Of a stretch of 64,000 bases of DNA, positions 13,735 to 23,003 are shown piece after piece (position 1 is the stretch's first letter; each line of letters begins with the position of its first letter). The notes beneath the pieces are model-generated. The model was not told where the DNA came from. It was given only the letters and a program-made list of their open reading frames with translations, and ran no database searches. Where the stretch lies: assembly GCA_905221605.1 (NCBI GenBank), contig CAJNDS010000563.1:1-64000 (forward strand), given 5' to 3'. The DNA is from Symbiodinium natans. Its lineage: Eukaryota; Sar; Dinophyceae; Suessiales; Symbiodiniaceae. Made by a program: the position numbers and the translations under genes.

Positions 13735-14924
13735 CACCCACCCGCCCACCCACCCACCCACCGACCCACCCCCACCCCCACCCCCACCCACCCGCAACCG
13801 AGAGAGAGAGAGAGACAGACACACACACACACACAGACAGACAGACAGACAGACACACACACACACAGACAGACACACACACACACACACAGACAGACAC
13901 ACACACACAGACAGACACACACACACAGACAGACAGGAACACACACACACAGACAGACACAGACACACACACCACAGAGGACCACACACACACAGACATC
14001 ACACAGACACACACACACACACACACAGACACACACACACAAGACAGACACACACACACAGACAGGACACACACACACAGACATCACACACACAGGACAC
14101 ACACACACAAGACAGGACACACAACACACAGACACACACACAGCAGACACAACACACACACAGGACACACACACAGACACACACCCAGACCACACACACA
14201 CAGACACACAGACACAGACAGACACACACAGACACACACAGAACACACAGACACACACAGACAGACACACACAGACACACACAGACAGACACACACAGAC
14301 AGACACACACAGACAGACACACACAGACACACACAGACACACACAGACACACACAGACAGACACACACAGACAGACACACACAGACACACAGACACACAG
14401 ACACACACAGACACACAGACACACACAGACACACACAGACACACACAGACACACACAGACAGACACACAGACACACACAGACACACACAGACAGACACCA
14501 CAGACACACACAGACACACCAACAGACACACAGACCAGAGACACACACACAGACACACCCAGACACACACAGAGACACAACACACAGAGACAGAGACACA
14601 CACACACCAGAGACACACACAGAGACACACACAGAGACACACACAGAGACACACGAGACACACAGAGACACACACAGACACACACAGAGAGACACACACA
14701 CAGAGACACACACAGAGACACACACACACAGACACACACAGAGACACACCAGGGACAACACAGACACACACAGACACACACGACCACACACACACACACA
14801 GACACACACACACACACACACACACCACACACAGACACACACAGACACACACAGACACACACACACACACACAGACACACACAGACACACACAGACACAC
14901 ACAGACACACACACACACACACAG
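13735..14924. repeat. 1.2-kb CA/CAGA microsatellite
   Basis: Starts with CCCACC-type units, passes through (GA)n at about 13799-13815, then runs for over 1 kb as mixtures of (CA)n, CAGA and ACACACAG, with GAGA-containing variants after 14530. Long open frames across it on both strands (His/Thr-rich and Cys/Val-rich) are repeat artefacts. Confidence 0.97.
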
Positions 14925-15348
14925 TGAGTGAGTCCTACGCAGTCCTCTGCGAGAGGAGGTTTGGGATGGTCTTGATACTGGACGGAAGCCGAGCAGACTA
15001 AATGAACCCTAAAAAGTTTGTGGTTCCTGATAGGAATCATATAAACATAGGGGGATGATCCCCATTTTTAGGGTCCATTTCGTCCCCAAAGAATATCAAA
15101 CTGCTGGGAAGCCAAGGAACACGCATAACATCAGACGGTAGTCAGCATCGCTCTCAGACATGTTACCGTCGTCCTTGCCCACGATGGCATCTGCACCCCA
15201 TACCCCAATACCATCGATGGCCATCATTACCTGGGGCGCTGAGAGCGGTTCAAGCTTGGGAGTTCCCCCTTCATTGGAGCCTACAAAAAATTGAGCGGTT
15301 TACATTGGTATCGAAAAATCTGTATCGAAACAGCATGCATACACTTAC

Positions 15349-15621
15349 TCTGTGCCCAGCAACAGACTTCAGGAGCATCAGCCTCGACAGGGGCGTTGGA
15401 AAGATGCAGCAGGAGGCCACGACGACGCCCAGCCAGTAGTGATGCGCGTGGATCGTGTCTGGAAAGGCCATGAAGAGGCCGCCGTGGAAGATCACAAGGA
15501 GGCCCAAGTAGATGAGATAATTCCGCTGCCCATACGCGCTCAAGTAGAGGTGAGGAAAGTGAGGACTCTGCTCGTTCTGCTGATGTTGCTCACTGGACTC
15601 GGCGGGCTGATTCGCTGCCAT
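15349..15621 (-). CDS. 5' exon of a small host membrane protein
   Basis: A 91-codon frame starts with ATG at 15621 and encodes a Gln/Glu-rich N-terminus. Two hydrophobic segments follow, about residues 35-52 and 62-75. Right after codon 91 (AGA) stands a canonical 5' splice site, GTAAGT, in phase 0, so the frame beyond 15349 is probably intron. The remaining exons were not found. The family is not recognised. The start codon lies 216 bp from the left target duplication of the virus, so the virus sits just upstream of this gene and could affect its promoter. Confidence 0.5.
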
Positions 15622-15660
15622 TCCTTGTGGCCCGGATGAACCCTAAGAGGGTTTATGGCT

Positions 15661-15702
15661 CATATACCCTACTAGGGATTGCAGTGGCATATAGGGTATA
15701 TG
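15661..15702. repeat. Small foldback in the virus left flank
   Basis: CATATACCCTA (15661-15671) is inverted at 15692-15702. A related GTATATGACCCC string recurs near 38624. Otherwise 15640-15837 shows no gene. Confidence 0.5.
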
Positions 15703-15837
15703 ACCCCAGCTAAAAAAAGGTATATAAATGGGGATTCTAATCTTTTCCCCCTAATACTAAATTCTGAAATTCGCCTGGGCCCGAAAAAAGTTTAAAATTA
15801 GGGGGGTTTAAATCCTAAAACCTGAATTCCTAAACCC

Positions 15838-15844
15838 TAATTAA
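15838..15844. repeat. Left target-site duplication
   Basis: TAATTAA here and at 36262-36268 directly flank the inverted repeats. Because the motif is palindromic, the duplication can also be read as 5 bp (AATTA) with TIRs beginning AG and ending CT, as in Polintons. The rejoined flanks read as telomere-like repeat (CCCTAATTAAACCCTG). Confidence 0.8.
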
Positions 15845-16163
15845 GTTAGGACAGGGTATGCCCCACTTTTTTTACACCCCGCTCAACCCTCACACGTTTT
15901 TTTGCTAGGGTCTACCCTACGTTTTCAACATTTCAATAAATTTTTGCTCATTTTTGACATCCGACCCTCAACCGTTCCTCGCAAAAAATCTCAATAAAAA
16001 ATCAATAATTTTATGATAAAAAATATTAAAAGTTTCATCATAAAATTTTCCAAAATTTTCATAAAAATAATGTTTCAAAATTTTCATCTTAAAAATCTTC
16101 CAAAAATATTTGTTGAAAAATTGCATTTTATAAATTATCTTTGTAAAAAACTTTGTAAAAATC
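15845..16163. repeat. Left terminal inverted repeat
   Basis: The outer 297 bp (15845-16141) match 35964-36261 in inverse orientation with only two substitutions and one 1-bp indel seen, about 99% identity. The inner part to 16163 (CTTTGTAAAA units) also matches after allowing about 41 extra bp in the right copy. The inner edge coincides with the stop codon of the first gene. Confidence 0.93.
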
Positions 16164-16480
16164 TAAACATATTTGTCGCCCTCCTTTACAACCTTGTAAT
16201 ATTCCATTGTTTCCGGTTTAGGCTGTAAAATTGCTCCTTCGTTTAATTTCTTGATATAGGCGTTTCTTTTGTTTGTATATGATGCTTCGGTATTTAAATT
16301 GCCTGTTCTGGATTTAGGTTTTTCACTGATAGCCTCAATTTTTTCTAACATCAAATCCATTTTATGATACACCTCTGACATCATATCATAAACTTTTTCG
16401 TTAAATCCTTGCTCTTCTTCCTCCTTCGGTTTTTCTACTATGGTTTCCTCTTTAACAACCTTGGTTTTACTGACGGGCAT
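16163..16480 (-). CDS. Small coiled-coil viral protein, unknown function
   Basis: 105 aa. The N-terminus is acidic and Lys/Glu-rich (about residues 5-30). A helical stretch at about 28-52 reads like a short coiled coil, followed by a basic tail ending in VVKEGDKYV. No family recognised. It is the outermost gene at the left end and its stop abuts the TIR. The upstream region (16481-16530) has the TTTTAAAA-type box and TATAT stretch seen before other replication-side genes, and overlaps the 3' end of the large replication gene. Function unknown. Confidence 0.7.
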   Translation of the reverse strand: MPVSKTKVVKEETIVEKPKEEEEQGFNEKVYDMMSEVYHKMDLMLEKIEAISEKPKSRTGNLNTEASYTNKRNAYIKKLNEGAILQPKPETMEYYKVVKEGDKYV

Positions 16481-16496
16481 ATATACAATATAATAT

Positions 16497-16534
16497 AAAA
16501 GTTTTTTTTAAAACTAAATCTTTTTAAAACTTTT
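16497..16534 (-). terminator. 3' hairpin of the replication gene
   Basis: AAAAGTTTT (16497-16505) and AAAACTTTT (16526-16534) form a 9-bp stem spanning the stop codon at 16524. The same DNA also serves as upstream region for the 16163-16480 gene, so its role as a terminator is less certain than for the other hairpins. Confidence 0.4.
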
Positions 16535-19500
16535 CCTTGTCGCTCATACAGCAGTTGCATTTTTTGCAATATGCTATGCAGTTGCTTATCGTGTGAGTTT
16601 GGTCGTTAAATTTTCTTTGCGCCGTCAGGTTCGTTCTTATATTTCCGTTTATTGACTTTACATAAAAATCTACATTGCATAATTCGCACCTTCCATTCAA
16701 TCTATCTAATAACCAATCTGCTGTAATATAGTTTTTATGGTCAATTTTCCTTTTAGCTTTTCTGTCTTGCTCCTTATATCCTTCCACCTTTCTTTTCAAA
16801 TAGTTGTAAATACAGTTTTTATTAAAATCGTCGTCATCATCATCATATTTATAAAAGCTCACATTATTTAAATCAGTTGCCCTCGTGATCGCTGTCCATA
16901 TCCAATTCTTATCTACCAAACAATGATTGTAATCAAATATTGTTATACCTCCCTCGATGCTGGAACCTTGGACGCTGTGGCAGGTATAACAATAATTGAA
17001 AATAAAATGCTTCCTCAACATATCTAACGGTAATTTTTGTATTTTCTTATCGTGCTCGTCTTCCAACACTACCATATTTTCAATTATGTTTAAAATCTTG
17101 TATTTAAAATTAACTTGAAATTTATATTCTGTTGATTTTAAATATTCTCTGCATATCATCACCTCGCCTACTTCATATTCACCCTTTCTATTCTGCTTTT
17201 TTCTTATTTGGTTTGCTACTTCCTTGCAGGTGTCGTTCAAATAAGCTACATTATTTTCGTTTAGGTTCATGTCGGAAGTGTATTTGAAATATTTTTCTGC
17301 TAGCTCTCTGACCTTAATGTTATTTTCAAAAATGTCGATATAAATATTTTCTAATTTTTTCCTGTCTTCCTCTTTTCTTAACCTCTTACAAACTTTCAAA
17401 TAAATATTATATTTAAAAATCTTATCAACACAATTATCAGCATATTCTTCGTGCTCCTGTAAATTTGTTAATTCCGATACTGGTTTTAATTGCTTACCAT
17501 CTCCTGTTGCCACTATTATTTTATCTTGGTTGTTTTCAACAAACTCCCTAATTCTATTCAATACCCTTAAACCATTAAAATAAATCTCGTCAAACACTAT
17601 AACATCATAACCGGAATAATCAAACTTTTCTAACTTCTCGTCACCGACTGCTATGGCAAAAAACTTATTAACTGTTACCGCTTCCTTTCCGTATTTTTGG
17701 ACTAGCTTATTTGTAGGACATACAAATAAAACATTCATTCCCATTCGCGCCATTTTTTCACAAATATAACTTTTTCCGGATCCTGCATATTTTGCCCTGA
17801 TCATAACGTGTTTAGCGCTAATAACTTTTTCTATGATATTTTTTGTATCATATTCGTCCTTAATTTTTATTGCTGTATTCTTGTAGACGGGGATTTTATC
17901 CAGTTCGTTCTTTTTCCTTTGATATGTTTCACTCGGCAGTTTTACTTCCTCTCCTTCTTTATTCGTTCTCCATTCTCCTATACCAGCTTTCATTTCTAAT
18001 ACTTCCTTTGCTTTTTCCACATCTTCGGATTTAATAACAAATGCATCTGTTTTTACACTGACTGCCTTTATAGAATTTTTCCTTAATTTATTATAATCCT
18101 GACACATTTTAAAATTATGATCTTGAAGCAACAGCTCTTTTATGTAAATAAAACCGTTGTTTAATGTTGCCTTGTCTGAAACATTAACTAAATAATATTC
18201 CATACCTTCTTCTTCTGTCGTCTGTAATTGCATAGTAAAGTCATCGTTTTCTATATCACCTTCATAAGTTGTTTCGTTTCTACATTCCATTTCTGTTATT
18301 TTGTGAATTTTACCTCCGTGCCTTAATTGAAAATCCGATGCCTCCCTAATGTTCTTAAAGACGATGCTTTTTTGATCAGTGCTACCCGTTTTTTCCAAAA
18401 GTCCGATATTGACATTTACAATAAGTTTTTTAATCAGTTTATCCAGTTCCTCTTCGTCGCTAATATTTTTGTTCCATAATTCTTTTACATAATCGTTATA
18501 ATTTACCTCGTGAATAAAGGATGGTGTCTTATAATACAATATGTTCAGTTTATTAGTGTCAATTTGTTTCAAATATTTTCCGTAAATCAGGTTATACCTC
18601 TTGTTAAACATTAAAAAGGTGCTGGGTTTTACAATTCCATAGTGGCTACAATCTTCAACGAAAAATAAAGTGTAATCCGACATCGTGTTAAAATCCATCT
18701 CTTTAAACCATTTTCTCCAAACATCGAACTGATTGAAAACCGGCACCTGTGTAATCCCTACTAGTCTGCTTGTGTAAGCTTTGGTTATGTCAATCTCGGT
18801 TAGGTTTTTTGGTATGGAACCCTTGTCTGTGAAAAGTCCTGCTGGCGGTATGGTTTTTGCTTCGTGGTAAATTTCCAAATCCACTTTGTTATAAAACGAC
18901 TTGTGCAATGGATTAAACAGACTCTTGTTAAAATGAAACATTGCATCGTTCATATTGTTGTATGTTTTTTCGTTATCAACTGCGATACATCCATCAGACG
19001 AGTCTTTAATCAGATTTTGGGTTTTTATTATAAAGGTGGTTTTTTTAAGTTTCATTTTTATTTGTGTTATGATGCCTGCTTGAAATCTGATCTGTGGCTC
19101 GTATCTAGCATTCACTAGTTCAAAAAATATCTCTGTCAAATTGTTTAGCTCGGGCACTAAATGAATAGTTTTCGGTTCGCGAGAGCCTCGCGAGGCGTCA
19201 GCCGACGCGTCCTTATCTTTACTGACCATTTTTAAAATGTCGTGTGTATCTCTGAACATTCTAAATTCGGGTGGCTCTTCCTTTTCGTTTAAATGGTAGT
19301 CTGTGGAGGCTTTCACCAGTGGTCTTTCTTCTTCTTCGTTTTGTTTATGTTCTATACTTTTTAGATCGTTATTTATCGTGTATATATGGCTGTTTTTTAC
19401 GATGGCGTAAAATGGCTTTATTCTTCGTTTGTTGTGCTCGGGCTCGTGTTTGTAAATCAGTTTGTTGAAGCTGTTGTAAATTCTAGCTGGTATTTTGAAT

Positions 19501-20492
19501 GCCTTAAAGACCTTATCCATTTCTTCAATGCTCGCTCCATTGCTGTAAAAATCGCTTCTGCCTATAATTTCAATAATTTTTTCCCTAGTCAGTTGATTTC
19601 TTTTGCCATAGTCCATTAAGGTATCACGGTAAAAATCGGATAGTGAATTTATCCAACATTGATTTTCTACGTGTGTGCTATTTTCAATTGCTTGTCTCAA
19701 TGTTGTTAAGTTGCTGTTAAGGTCTGTGTAAATATAGCGGTGATACATCGATACCTGTTGTATTCCATCTGTGAGGCTTTCCTTCATTATGTCAAACTTC
19801 TCACCGCTTTTACTGATTTTTTCCACCTGTTGAATTTTGATCGCATCAAAAATATCTGTGTATACTTGCTGAAACCCCTTTATAAATTCATTAAAGTCTT
19901 TATCTGTCCTTAATATATCAATTAATTGTTTATATACATAGCTCACTAATTTTTTAACTCCATTGCCTAAATCATATAATACAGTTGTTTTTTCTATTTC
20001 GTTGTCATCATTTGTATCATATATTTTATAAATAATCTTCTTTATCCATTTAGTGTCAAACGTTTTTGCTTTTACAGTCGCCTGTCTTATATCGAAATTT
20101 TCAATGTAAAAACTTTTTCCATTTCTTGTAAATGCAGGTTTCATTTTTGCCTTCGCAGGGTCTTTAACCACATAAAGTTGAAAATTCACCAAATAAGTAT
20201 TCATACCTTTCTTTTCGGCTATTCTTTCGTTTAGTGGTTTTGACTTTTTAATGTCCTTAATTGTTTCGTTGTATTTGTCCCTCGCTTTTTCTGCTGTTCT
20301 TTTATTGGTGCTGGTAAGGCTTTTTATGAAGTTCTCGGCGGTTGCTACATTTGCGATTTTCCTATCTTTGTAAAGTGTTACGATCTGATTTAGCCTGTTT
20401 TTTGTTGCTTGTGTGATTTTGTTCGCGCTATTTATTCGCTCCTGTTTCAGTTTGTTCAGTTTCCTGACGTTGCTCTCTACAAACTTGTTCAT
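16524..20492 (-). CDS. Replication fusion: OTU-like, PolB-like palm, SF1 helicase, HNH-like zinc domain
   Basis: 1322 aa, the likely replisome core. Residues 277-284 (NQCWINSL) and 367-374 (NSHIYTIN) look like the Cys and His blocks of an OTU-like fold. Residues 567-576 (DITKAYTSRL), about 687-700 (KK...NVNIGLLEK) and 813-818 (VKTDAF) resemble PolB motifs A, B and C, but motif C has one Asp instead of DTD. A complete SF1 helicase of Pif1/RecD/Dda type follows: motif I AGSGKS (903-908), II FDEI (967-970), III ATGDGKQLKPV (995-1005), V HSVQGSSIEGG (1172-1182), VI WTAITRAT (1199-1206). The C-terminus has CELC (1269-1272) and a CxxCxCC cluster (1309-1315) in an HNH/endonuclease VII-like arrangement. 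A GC-rich palindromic insert codes residues 427-440. The helicase assignment is firm; polymerase and OTU assignments are inference. Confidence 0.85.
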   Translation of the reverse strand: MNKFVESNVRKLNKLKQERINSANKITQATKNRLNQIVTLYKDRKIANVATAENFIKSLTSTNKRTAEKARDKYNETIKDIKKSKPLNERIAEKKGMNTYLVNFQLYVVKDPAKAKMKPAFTRNGKSFYIENFDIRQATVKAKTFDTKWIKKIIYKIYDTNDDNEIEKTTVLYDLGNGVKKLVSYVYKQLIDILRTDKDFNEFIKGFQQVYTDIFDAIKIQQVEKISKSGEKFDIMKESLTDGIQQVSMYHRYIYTDLNSNLTTLRQAIENSTHVENQCWINSLSDFYRDTLMDYGKRNQLTREKIIEIIGRSDFYSNGASIEEMDKVFKAFKIPARIYNSFNKLIYKHEPEHNKRRIKPFYAIVKNSHIYTINNDLKSIEHKQNEEEERPLVKASTDYHLNEKEEPPEFRMFRDTHDILKMVSKDKDASADASRGSREPKTIHLVPELNNLTEIFFELVNARYEPQIRFQAGIITQIKMKLKKTTFIIKTQNLIKDSSDGCIAVDNEKTYNNMNDAMFHFNKSLFNPLHKSFYNKVDLEIYHEAKTIPPAGLFTDKGSIPKNLTEIDITKAYTSRLVGITQVPVFNQFDVWRKWFKEMDFNTMSDYTLFFVEDCSHYGIVKPSTFLMFNKRYNLIYGKYLKQIDTNKLNILYYKTPSFIHEVNYNDYVKELWNKNISDEEELDKLIKKLIVNVNIGLLEKTGSTDQKSIVFKNIREASDFQLRHGGKIHKITEMECRNETTYEGDIENDDFTMQLQTTEEEGMEYYLVNVSDKATLNNGFIYIKELLLQDHNFKMCQDYNKLRKNSIKAVSVKTDAFVIKSEDVEKAKEVLEMKAGIGEWRTNKEGEEVKLPSETYQRKKNELDKIPVYKNTAIKIKDEYDTKNIIEKVISAKHVMIRAKYAGSGKSYICEKMARMGMNVLFVCPTNKLVQKYGKEAVTVNKFFAIAVGDEKLEKFDYSGYDVIVFDEIYFNGLRVLNRIREFVENNQDKIIVATGDGKQLKPVSELTNLQEHEEYADNCVDKIFKYNIYLKVCKRLRKEEDRKKLENIYIDIFENNIKVRELAEKYFKYTSDMNLNENNVAYLNDTCKEVANQIRKKQNRKGEYEVGEVMICREYLKSTEYKFQVNFKYKILNIIENMVVLEDEHDKKIQKLPLDMLRKHFIFNYCYTCHSVQGSSIEGGITIFDYNHCLVDKNWIWTAITRATDLNNVSFYKYDDDDDDFNKNCIYNYLKRKVEGYKEQDRKAKRKIDHKNYITADWLLDRLNGRCELCNVDFYVKSINGNIRTNLTAQRKFNDQTHTISNCIAYCKKCNCCMSDKEKF
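19175..19211. repeat. GC-rich palindromic insert inside the replication gene
   Basis: About 37 bp of very GC-rich DNA in an AT-rich gene, containing the perfect palindrome GCCTCGCGAGGC (19185-19196) and the hairpin GCGTC/GACGC (19195-19208). It stays in frame and encodes a small Ala/Ser/Arg linker between the OTU-like and polymerase-like parts. Confidence 0.6.
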
Positions 20493-20527
20493 ACTATAAC
20501 CTATATATTAATATTTATATATTATTT

Positions 20528-20568
20528 TTTCTTTAAACCATTTTTAAAGAAAAATTTTTATAATAAAA
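20528..20568 (-). promoter_or_regulatory. TTTAAA-box promoter module, copy 1
   Basis: A 41-bp sequence identical to 22730-22770. Its core is an inverted repeat, TTTCTTTAAA and TTTAAAGAAA around a 5-bp spacer (20528-20552). It lies 36 nt upstream of the replication gene start at 20492, with a TATATA-rich stretch between. The position and sharing between genes suggest an early promoter. Confidence 0.65.
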
Positions 20569-20618
20569 ATTCCTATATATTTTTTAAAGTTTTTGGGTGT
20601 AAAAAAATCTGATAAATA

Positions 20619-20644
20619 ATTTAATAAACAATGGTTTATTAAAT
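20619..20644 (-). terminator. 3' hairpin of GIY-YIG gene 1
   Basis: A perfect 11-bp stem, ATTTAATAAAC / GTTTATTAAAT, with a 4-nt loop overlaps the stop codon at 20644. Confidence 0.7.
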
Positions 20645-21210
20645 CATTCAGTTTCTTCGGTTTCTCTGTCGTTTAACATTTGAAGGTGTTTCGGGCTTCT
20701 TCTATGACTTGCTAAATTTCTTTTAGAAACTTCACATCCGCATTCACACAGTTTCTTTTCTTTCAGTTTTGTCGTTAGGTATTCTTTGTTCTGTTTCCGA
20801 TATTCACTATCTACTATTTTTTTATGTTCTTTGGTATTCTCTCGGTATTCCTGTCGTTTAGGTCTCAGTATTTCTTTCTTGTCTTGATAATATTGTTTTG
20901 GTGTCCTTGCAGGTAAGTGTTTATTAACACATTCTGTATTTCTTATATGATGCCCTTCTCTTGCTAGAAGTTCTGCTTTACTATTACAGGGGTATGTTTC
21001 AAGTAATTCTATTTTGCAGTTTTGTAATCCAAATTCGTCAAATAAATCAAATGATGTTGTTTTTCCATACTTGTTATTTAGATATTGCCTATATTTCTCC
21101 CTATGCTTTGTCATTCTTTTACTTAATTCCTCACAGGTGCTTCCAATATAGCATTTTGTATAATTGTCATCCCAAATTTTATACACTTTACCTTTCATAT
21201 AGTCTGGCAT
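20644..21210 (-). CDS. GIY-YIG endonuclease 1
   Basis: About 188 aa from the chosen ATG at 21210. An in-frame ATG at 21264 would give 206 aa but overlaps the integrase stop and the promoter-like DNA; the other two paralogs start just before the GIY-YIG core. The core has VYKIW then CYIGST, with Arg in the KRMTKHR helix and a Glu in LLAREGHH, the expected catalytic layout. A charged linker follows, then a C-terminal CECGCEVSKRN...H...H zinc-finger-like motif. Such single-domain nucleases are common in PLVs and giant viruses, and probably act as selfish homing-type or genome-targeting nucleases. It has its own TTTAAA-box upstream and hairpin downstream. Confidence 0.85.
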   Translation of the reverse strand: MPDYMKGKVYKIWDDNYTKCYIGSTCEELSKRMTKHREKYRQYLNNKYGKTTSFDLFDEFGLQNCKIELLETYPCNSKAELLAREGHHIRNTECVNKHLPARTPKQYYQDKKEILRPKRQEYRENTKEHKKIVDSEYRKQNKEYLTTKLKEKKLCECGCEVSKRNLASHRRSPKHLQMLNDRETEETE

Positions 21211-21256
21211 CGTGCTATATATATTACTATATATTTTTTTATCTTTAAATACCTTT

Positions 21257-22174
21257 TTACACATTTAATAACTCGAAACGCAAATACGGGCGCGTATCTC
21301 CTTTTAAATAAAACAAACTTTGATTATTTTTTTGTTCTATTCTCTCAACCTCTTCTATTTCAGGCTTCCACATACTCGTGCGTTCTTTCTCTCCCTGTTT
21401 CCTTTTCCTGTAAATTTTAACTTTACTGCCCACTGATATCTCGGGATACTTTCGGGTTCTGGTTGCTTGTCTGGTCATATTTTGTTTTGCCTTCAATTCG
21501 TTCTTTTCCTTCATTGCTTCCTTCGGTGTCATTTTTATAGCTGAATGTTCCATTTTGTTATTGTATGTTAGCAAAATTTCAAAAATATAATCCGTCCATT
21601 GGATATTTTTTTTTCCTTTCTTTTCGTCGGCTTCAACTCTTTTATAAAGCATATCCTTAAATGTTCTAATGGCTCTTTCACTAAAATTAGCGTGTGCTCT
21701 GGTTCTGTGGTGCTGTATGCCTTCGTCGTTCAAATATTTTTGTATTGCTTCCTTCTGTAATGCCCCCTCGTCATCGGTATAAAGTATTTTTGGCTTTCCT
21801 CCCATTTTGTTAAAGCCCTCTATAATTCCCGATGCTATGCTTGCTTCGTTCTTGTTTTTAATAGGGACTACCACCATAAACCGACTAAACACATCAATCA
21901 TTATCGCCCCGATGTTGAATTTTTGATTTTGGAGGTCATTTATAAAAAACAAATCAAATTGAAATTCGTAAAAAGGTTCTGGTGCTATAAAGGTGTTTCT
22001 TCCTCTTATCTGCTTCTTCTGTTCAACATTTTCCCTAAAAAAATTATCAACATCTGCCATTGTAATAGTTTTATCTTTCTCTCTTGCATCTTTCAATGTT
22101 TGTTTTTTGCTTCCGAAACCTGCCCTATCATAATAAACATCATTTATTATAGAATTCTTTTTATTATCACTCAT
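21257..22174 (-). CDS. DDE (rve family) integrase
   Basis: 305 aa. This is a retroviral-type integrase as in Polintons and Mavirus, catalysing insertion of the linear viral DNA through its inverted repeats. The triad is visible as D74 (FQFDLF), D134 (LYTDDEG) and E166 (FSERAIRTFK). The D-E spacing is about 31 residues. An N-terminal basic helix region and a C-terminal SH3/chromodomain-like tail (about 240-305, GSKVKIYRKRK...WKPEIEEVERI) complete the usual layout. The terminal inverted repeats and target duplication are the matching substrate and product. The frame is intact, so the enzyme could be functional. The 3' end slightly overlaps the upstream DNA of GIY-YIG gene 1. Confidence 0.9.
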   Translation of the reverse strand: MSDNKKNSIINDVYYDRAGFGSKKQTLKDAREKDKTITMADVDNFFRENVEQKKQIRGRNTFIAPEPFYEFQFDLFFINDLQNQKFNIGAIMIDVFSRFMVVVPIKNKNEASIASGIIEGFNKMGGKPKILYTDDEGALQKEAIQKYLNDEGIQHHRTRAHANFSERAIRTFKDMLYKRVEADEKKGKKNIQWTDYIFEILLTYNNKMEHSAIKMTPKEAMKEKNELKAKQNMTRQATRTRKYPEISVGSKVKIYRKRKQGEKERTSMWKPEIEEVERIEQKNNQSLFYLKGDTRPYLRFELLNV

Positions 22175-22199
22175 AATAAAAAGGATTACAATTTATTTT

Positions 22200-22709
22200 T
22201 TATAAAAACAAAATGTTGTAAAGTATATTGTTAAGTTGTTGCCCTTTTTCATTACCAAAACTTTTTAGAAAAATATTGCAAAAGAACTTATATGCCAACT
22301 GGTTTAAGTCAAACTGGTCGTCGCCATATGTTCTTTTCTTTCTTTTTTGTATCATCTTTTGTATTTTATTCTCGGCTTCTATTCTGTATCTGTCCAATGG
22401 TTTATGTCCATATGTTAAACAATGTCCGACATATCTGATATACCCCATTGATTCTTTATTTATATGTTTGTTTATGTTTTTGTCATTGATTTCTGCTTTT
22501 ATATTTTGCATCCTCCTCTGAAAATGAAGAATACCCCAATTTAAAGTGTTGATTGTTTCACGAAACATTTTGAAATTCAATTTTTCGTCGCATTTCTGGC
22601 AACGATTAAAAGAACTGACTAAATCAAAAAGGTCTTTTCGTAAAACTTGGTCGCATAAAAGTTTTATGGTGTTTTGTTGGTCGGTGCACCTCGGGCATCT
22701 ACATAACAT
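22200..22709 (-). CDS. Viral zinc-ribbon-like protein, unknown function
   Basis: 169 aa. The N-terminus has CRCPRC (residues 3-8) and a second CxxC (RCQKCDEK, about 37-44), consistent with a zinc-binding module. The remainder is basic and helical. No family recognised. It carries both promoter signals: a TCTA core 11 nt before the ATG and the 41-bp TTTAAA module further upstream, so it may be transcribed in more than one phase. It follows the integrase divergently from no gene and is co-oriented with the replication block. Confidence 0.7.
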   Translation of the reverse strand: MLCRCPRCTDQQNTIKLLCDQVLRKDLFDLVSSFNRCQKCDEKLNFKMFRETINTLNWGILHFQRRMQNIKAEINDKNINKHINKESMGYIRYVGHCLTYGHKPLDRYRIEAENKIQKMIQKRKKRTYGDDQFDLNQLAYKFFCNIFLKSFGNEKGQQLNNILYNILFL

Positions 22710-22720
22710 ATATTATAATA

Positions 22721-22724
22721 TAGA
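22721..22724 (-). promoter_or_regulatory. TCTA core before the 169-aa gene
   Basis: On the minus strand TTTCTATATTATAATATATG places TCTA 11 nt upstream of the start codon. Confidence 0.5.
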
Positions 22725-22729
22725 AAGTT

Positions 22730-22770
22730 TTTCTTTAAACCATTTTTAAAGAAAAATTTTTATAATAAAA
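22730..22770 (-). promoter_or_regulatory. TTTAAA-box promoter module, copy 2
   Basis: Identical over 41 bp to 20528-20568, including the TTTCTTTAAA / TTTAAAGAAA inverted repeat (22730-22754). It lies just 20 nt upstream of the 169-aa gene start. Confidence 0.65.
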
Positions 22771-22795
22771 TTTATATATTTTTTAATTTTTAATT

Positions 22796-22990
22796 CCAAT
22801 CCACCTTGCAGGCGGAACCCAATCCACCTTGCAGGCGGAACCCAATCCACCTTGCAGGTGGAAGCCAATCCACCTTATAGGTGGATTGGAGGCTCCTTCG
22901 TTTTTTAATGCTTCCACCTTACAGGGGTTTTCCAATCCACCTATAAGGTGGAAGGGTTATTTTTTTTTCACCTTTGCAGGGTGGAAACCT
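22796..22990. repeat. 23-bp tandem repeat with inverted members
   Basis: Four units start at 22796, 22819, 22842 and 22865 with an exact 23-bp period (core CCAATCCACCTTGCAGG). The fourth becomes a perfect palindrome, CCAATCCACC / GGTGGATTGG (22865-22889). Two or three diverged, partly inverted copies follow at about 22911-22955 and 22968-22986. The repeat is GC-rich and intergenic in an otherwise AT-rich virus. Confidence 0.9.
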
Positions 22991-23003
22991 TACAATATTT
23001 TAA

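Noticed and set aside
13580-15040. Five long overlapping frames (300-446 codons) on both strands
   Set aside because: All arise from the CA/CAGA microsatellite, which lacks stops in many frames; His/Thr and Cys/Val repeats, not proteins.
21211-21264. Upstream start for GIY-YIG gene 1
   Set aside because: The extra 18 codons overlap the integrase end and the promoter-like box, and have no counterpart in the paralogs.
22796-22990. CRISPR array
   Set aside because: Units are contiguous with no spacers, and the setting is a eukaryotic virus.
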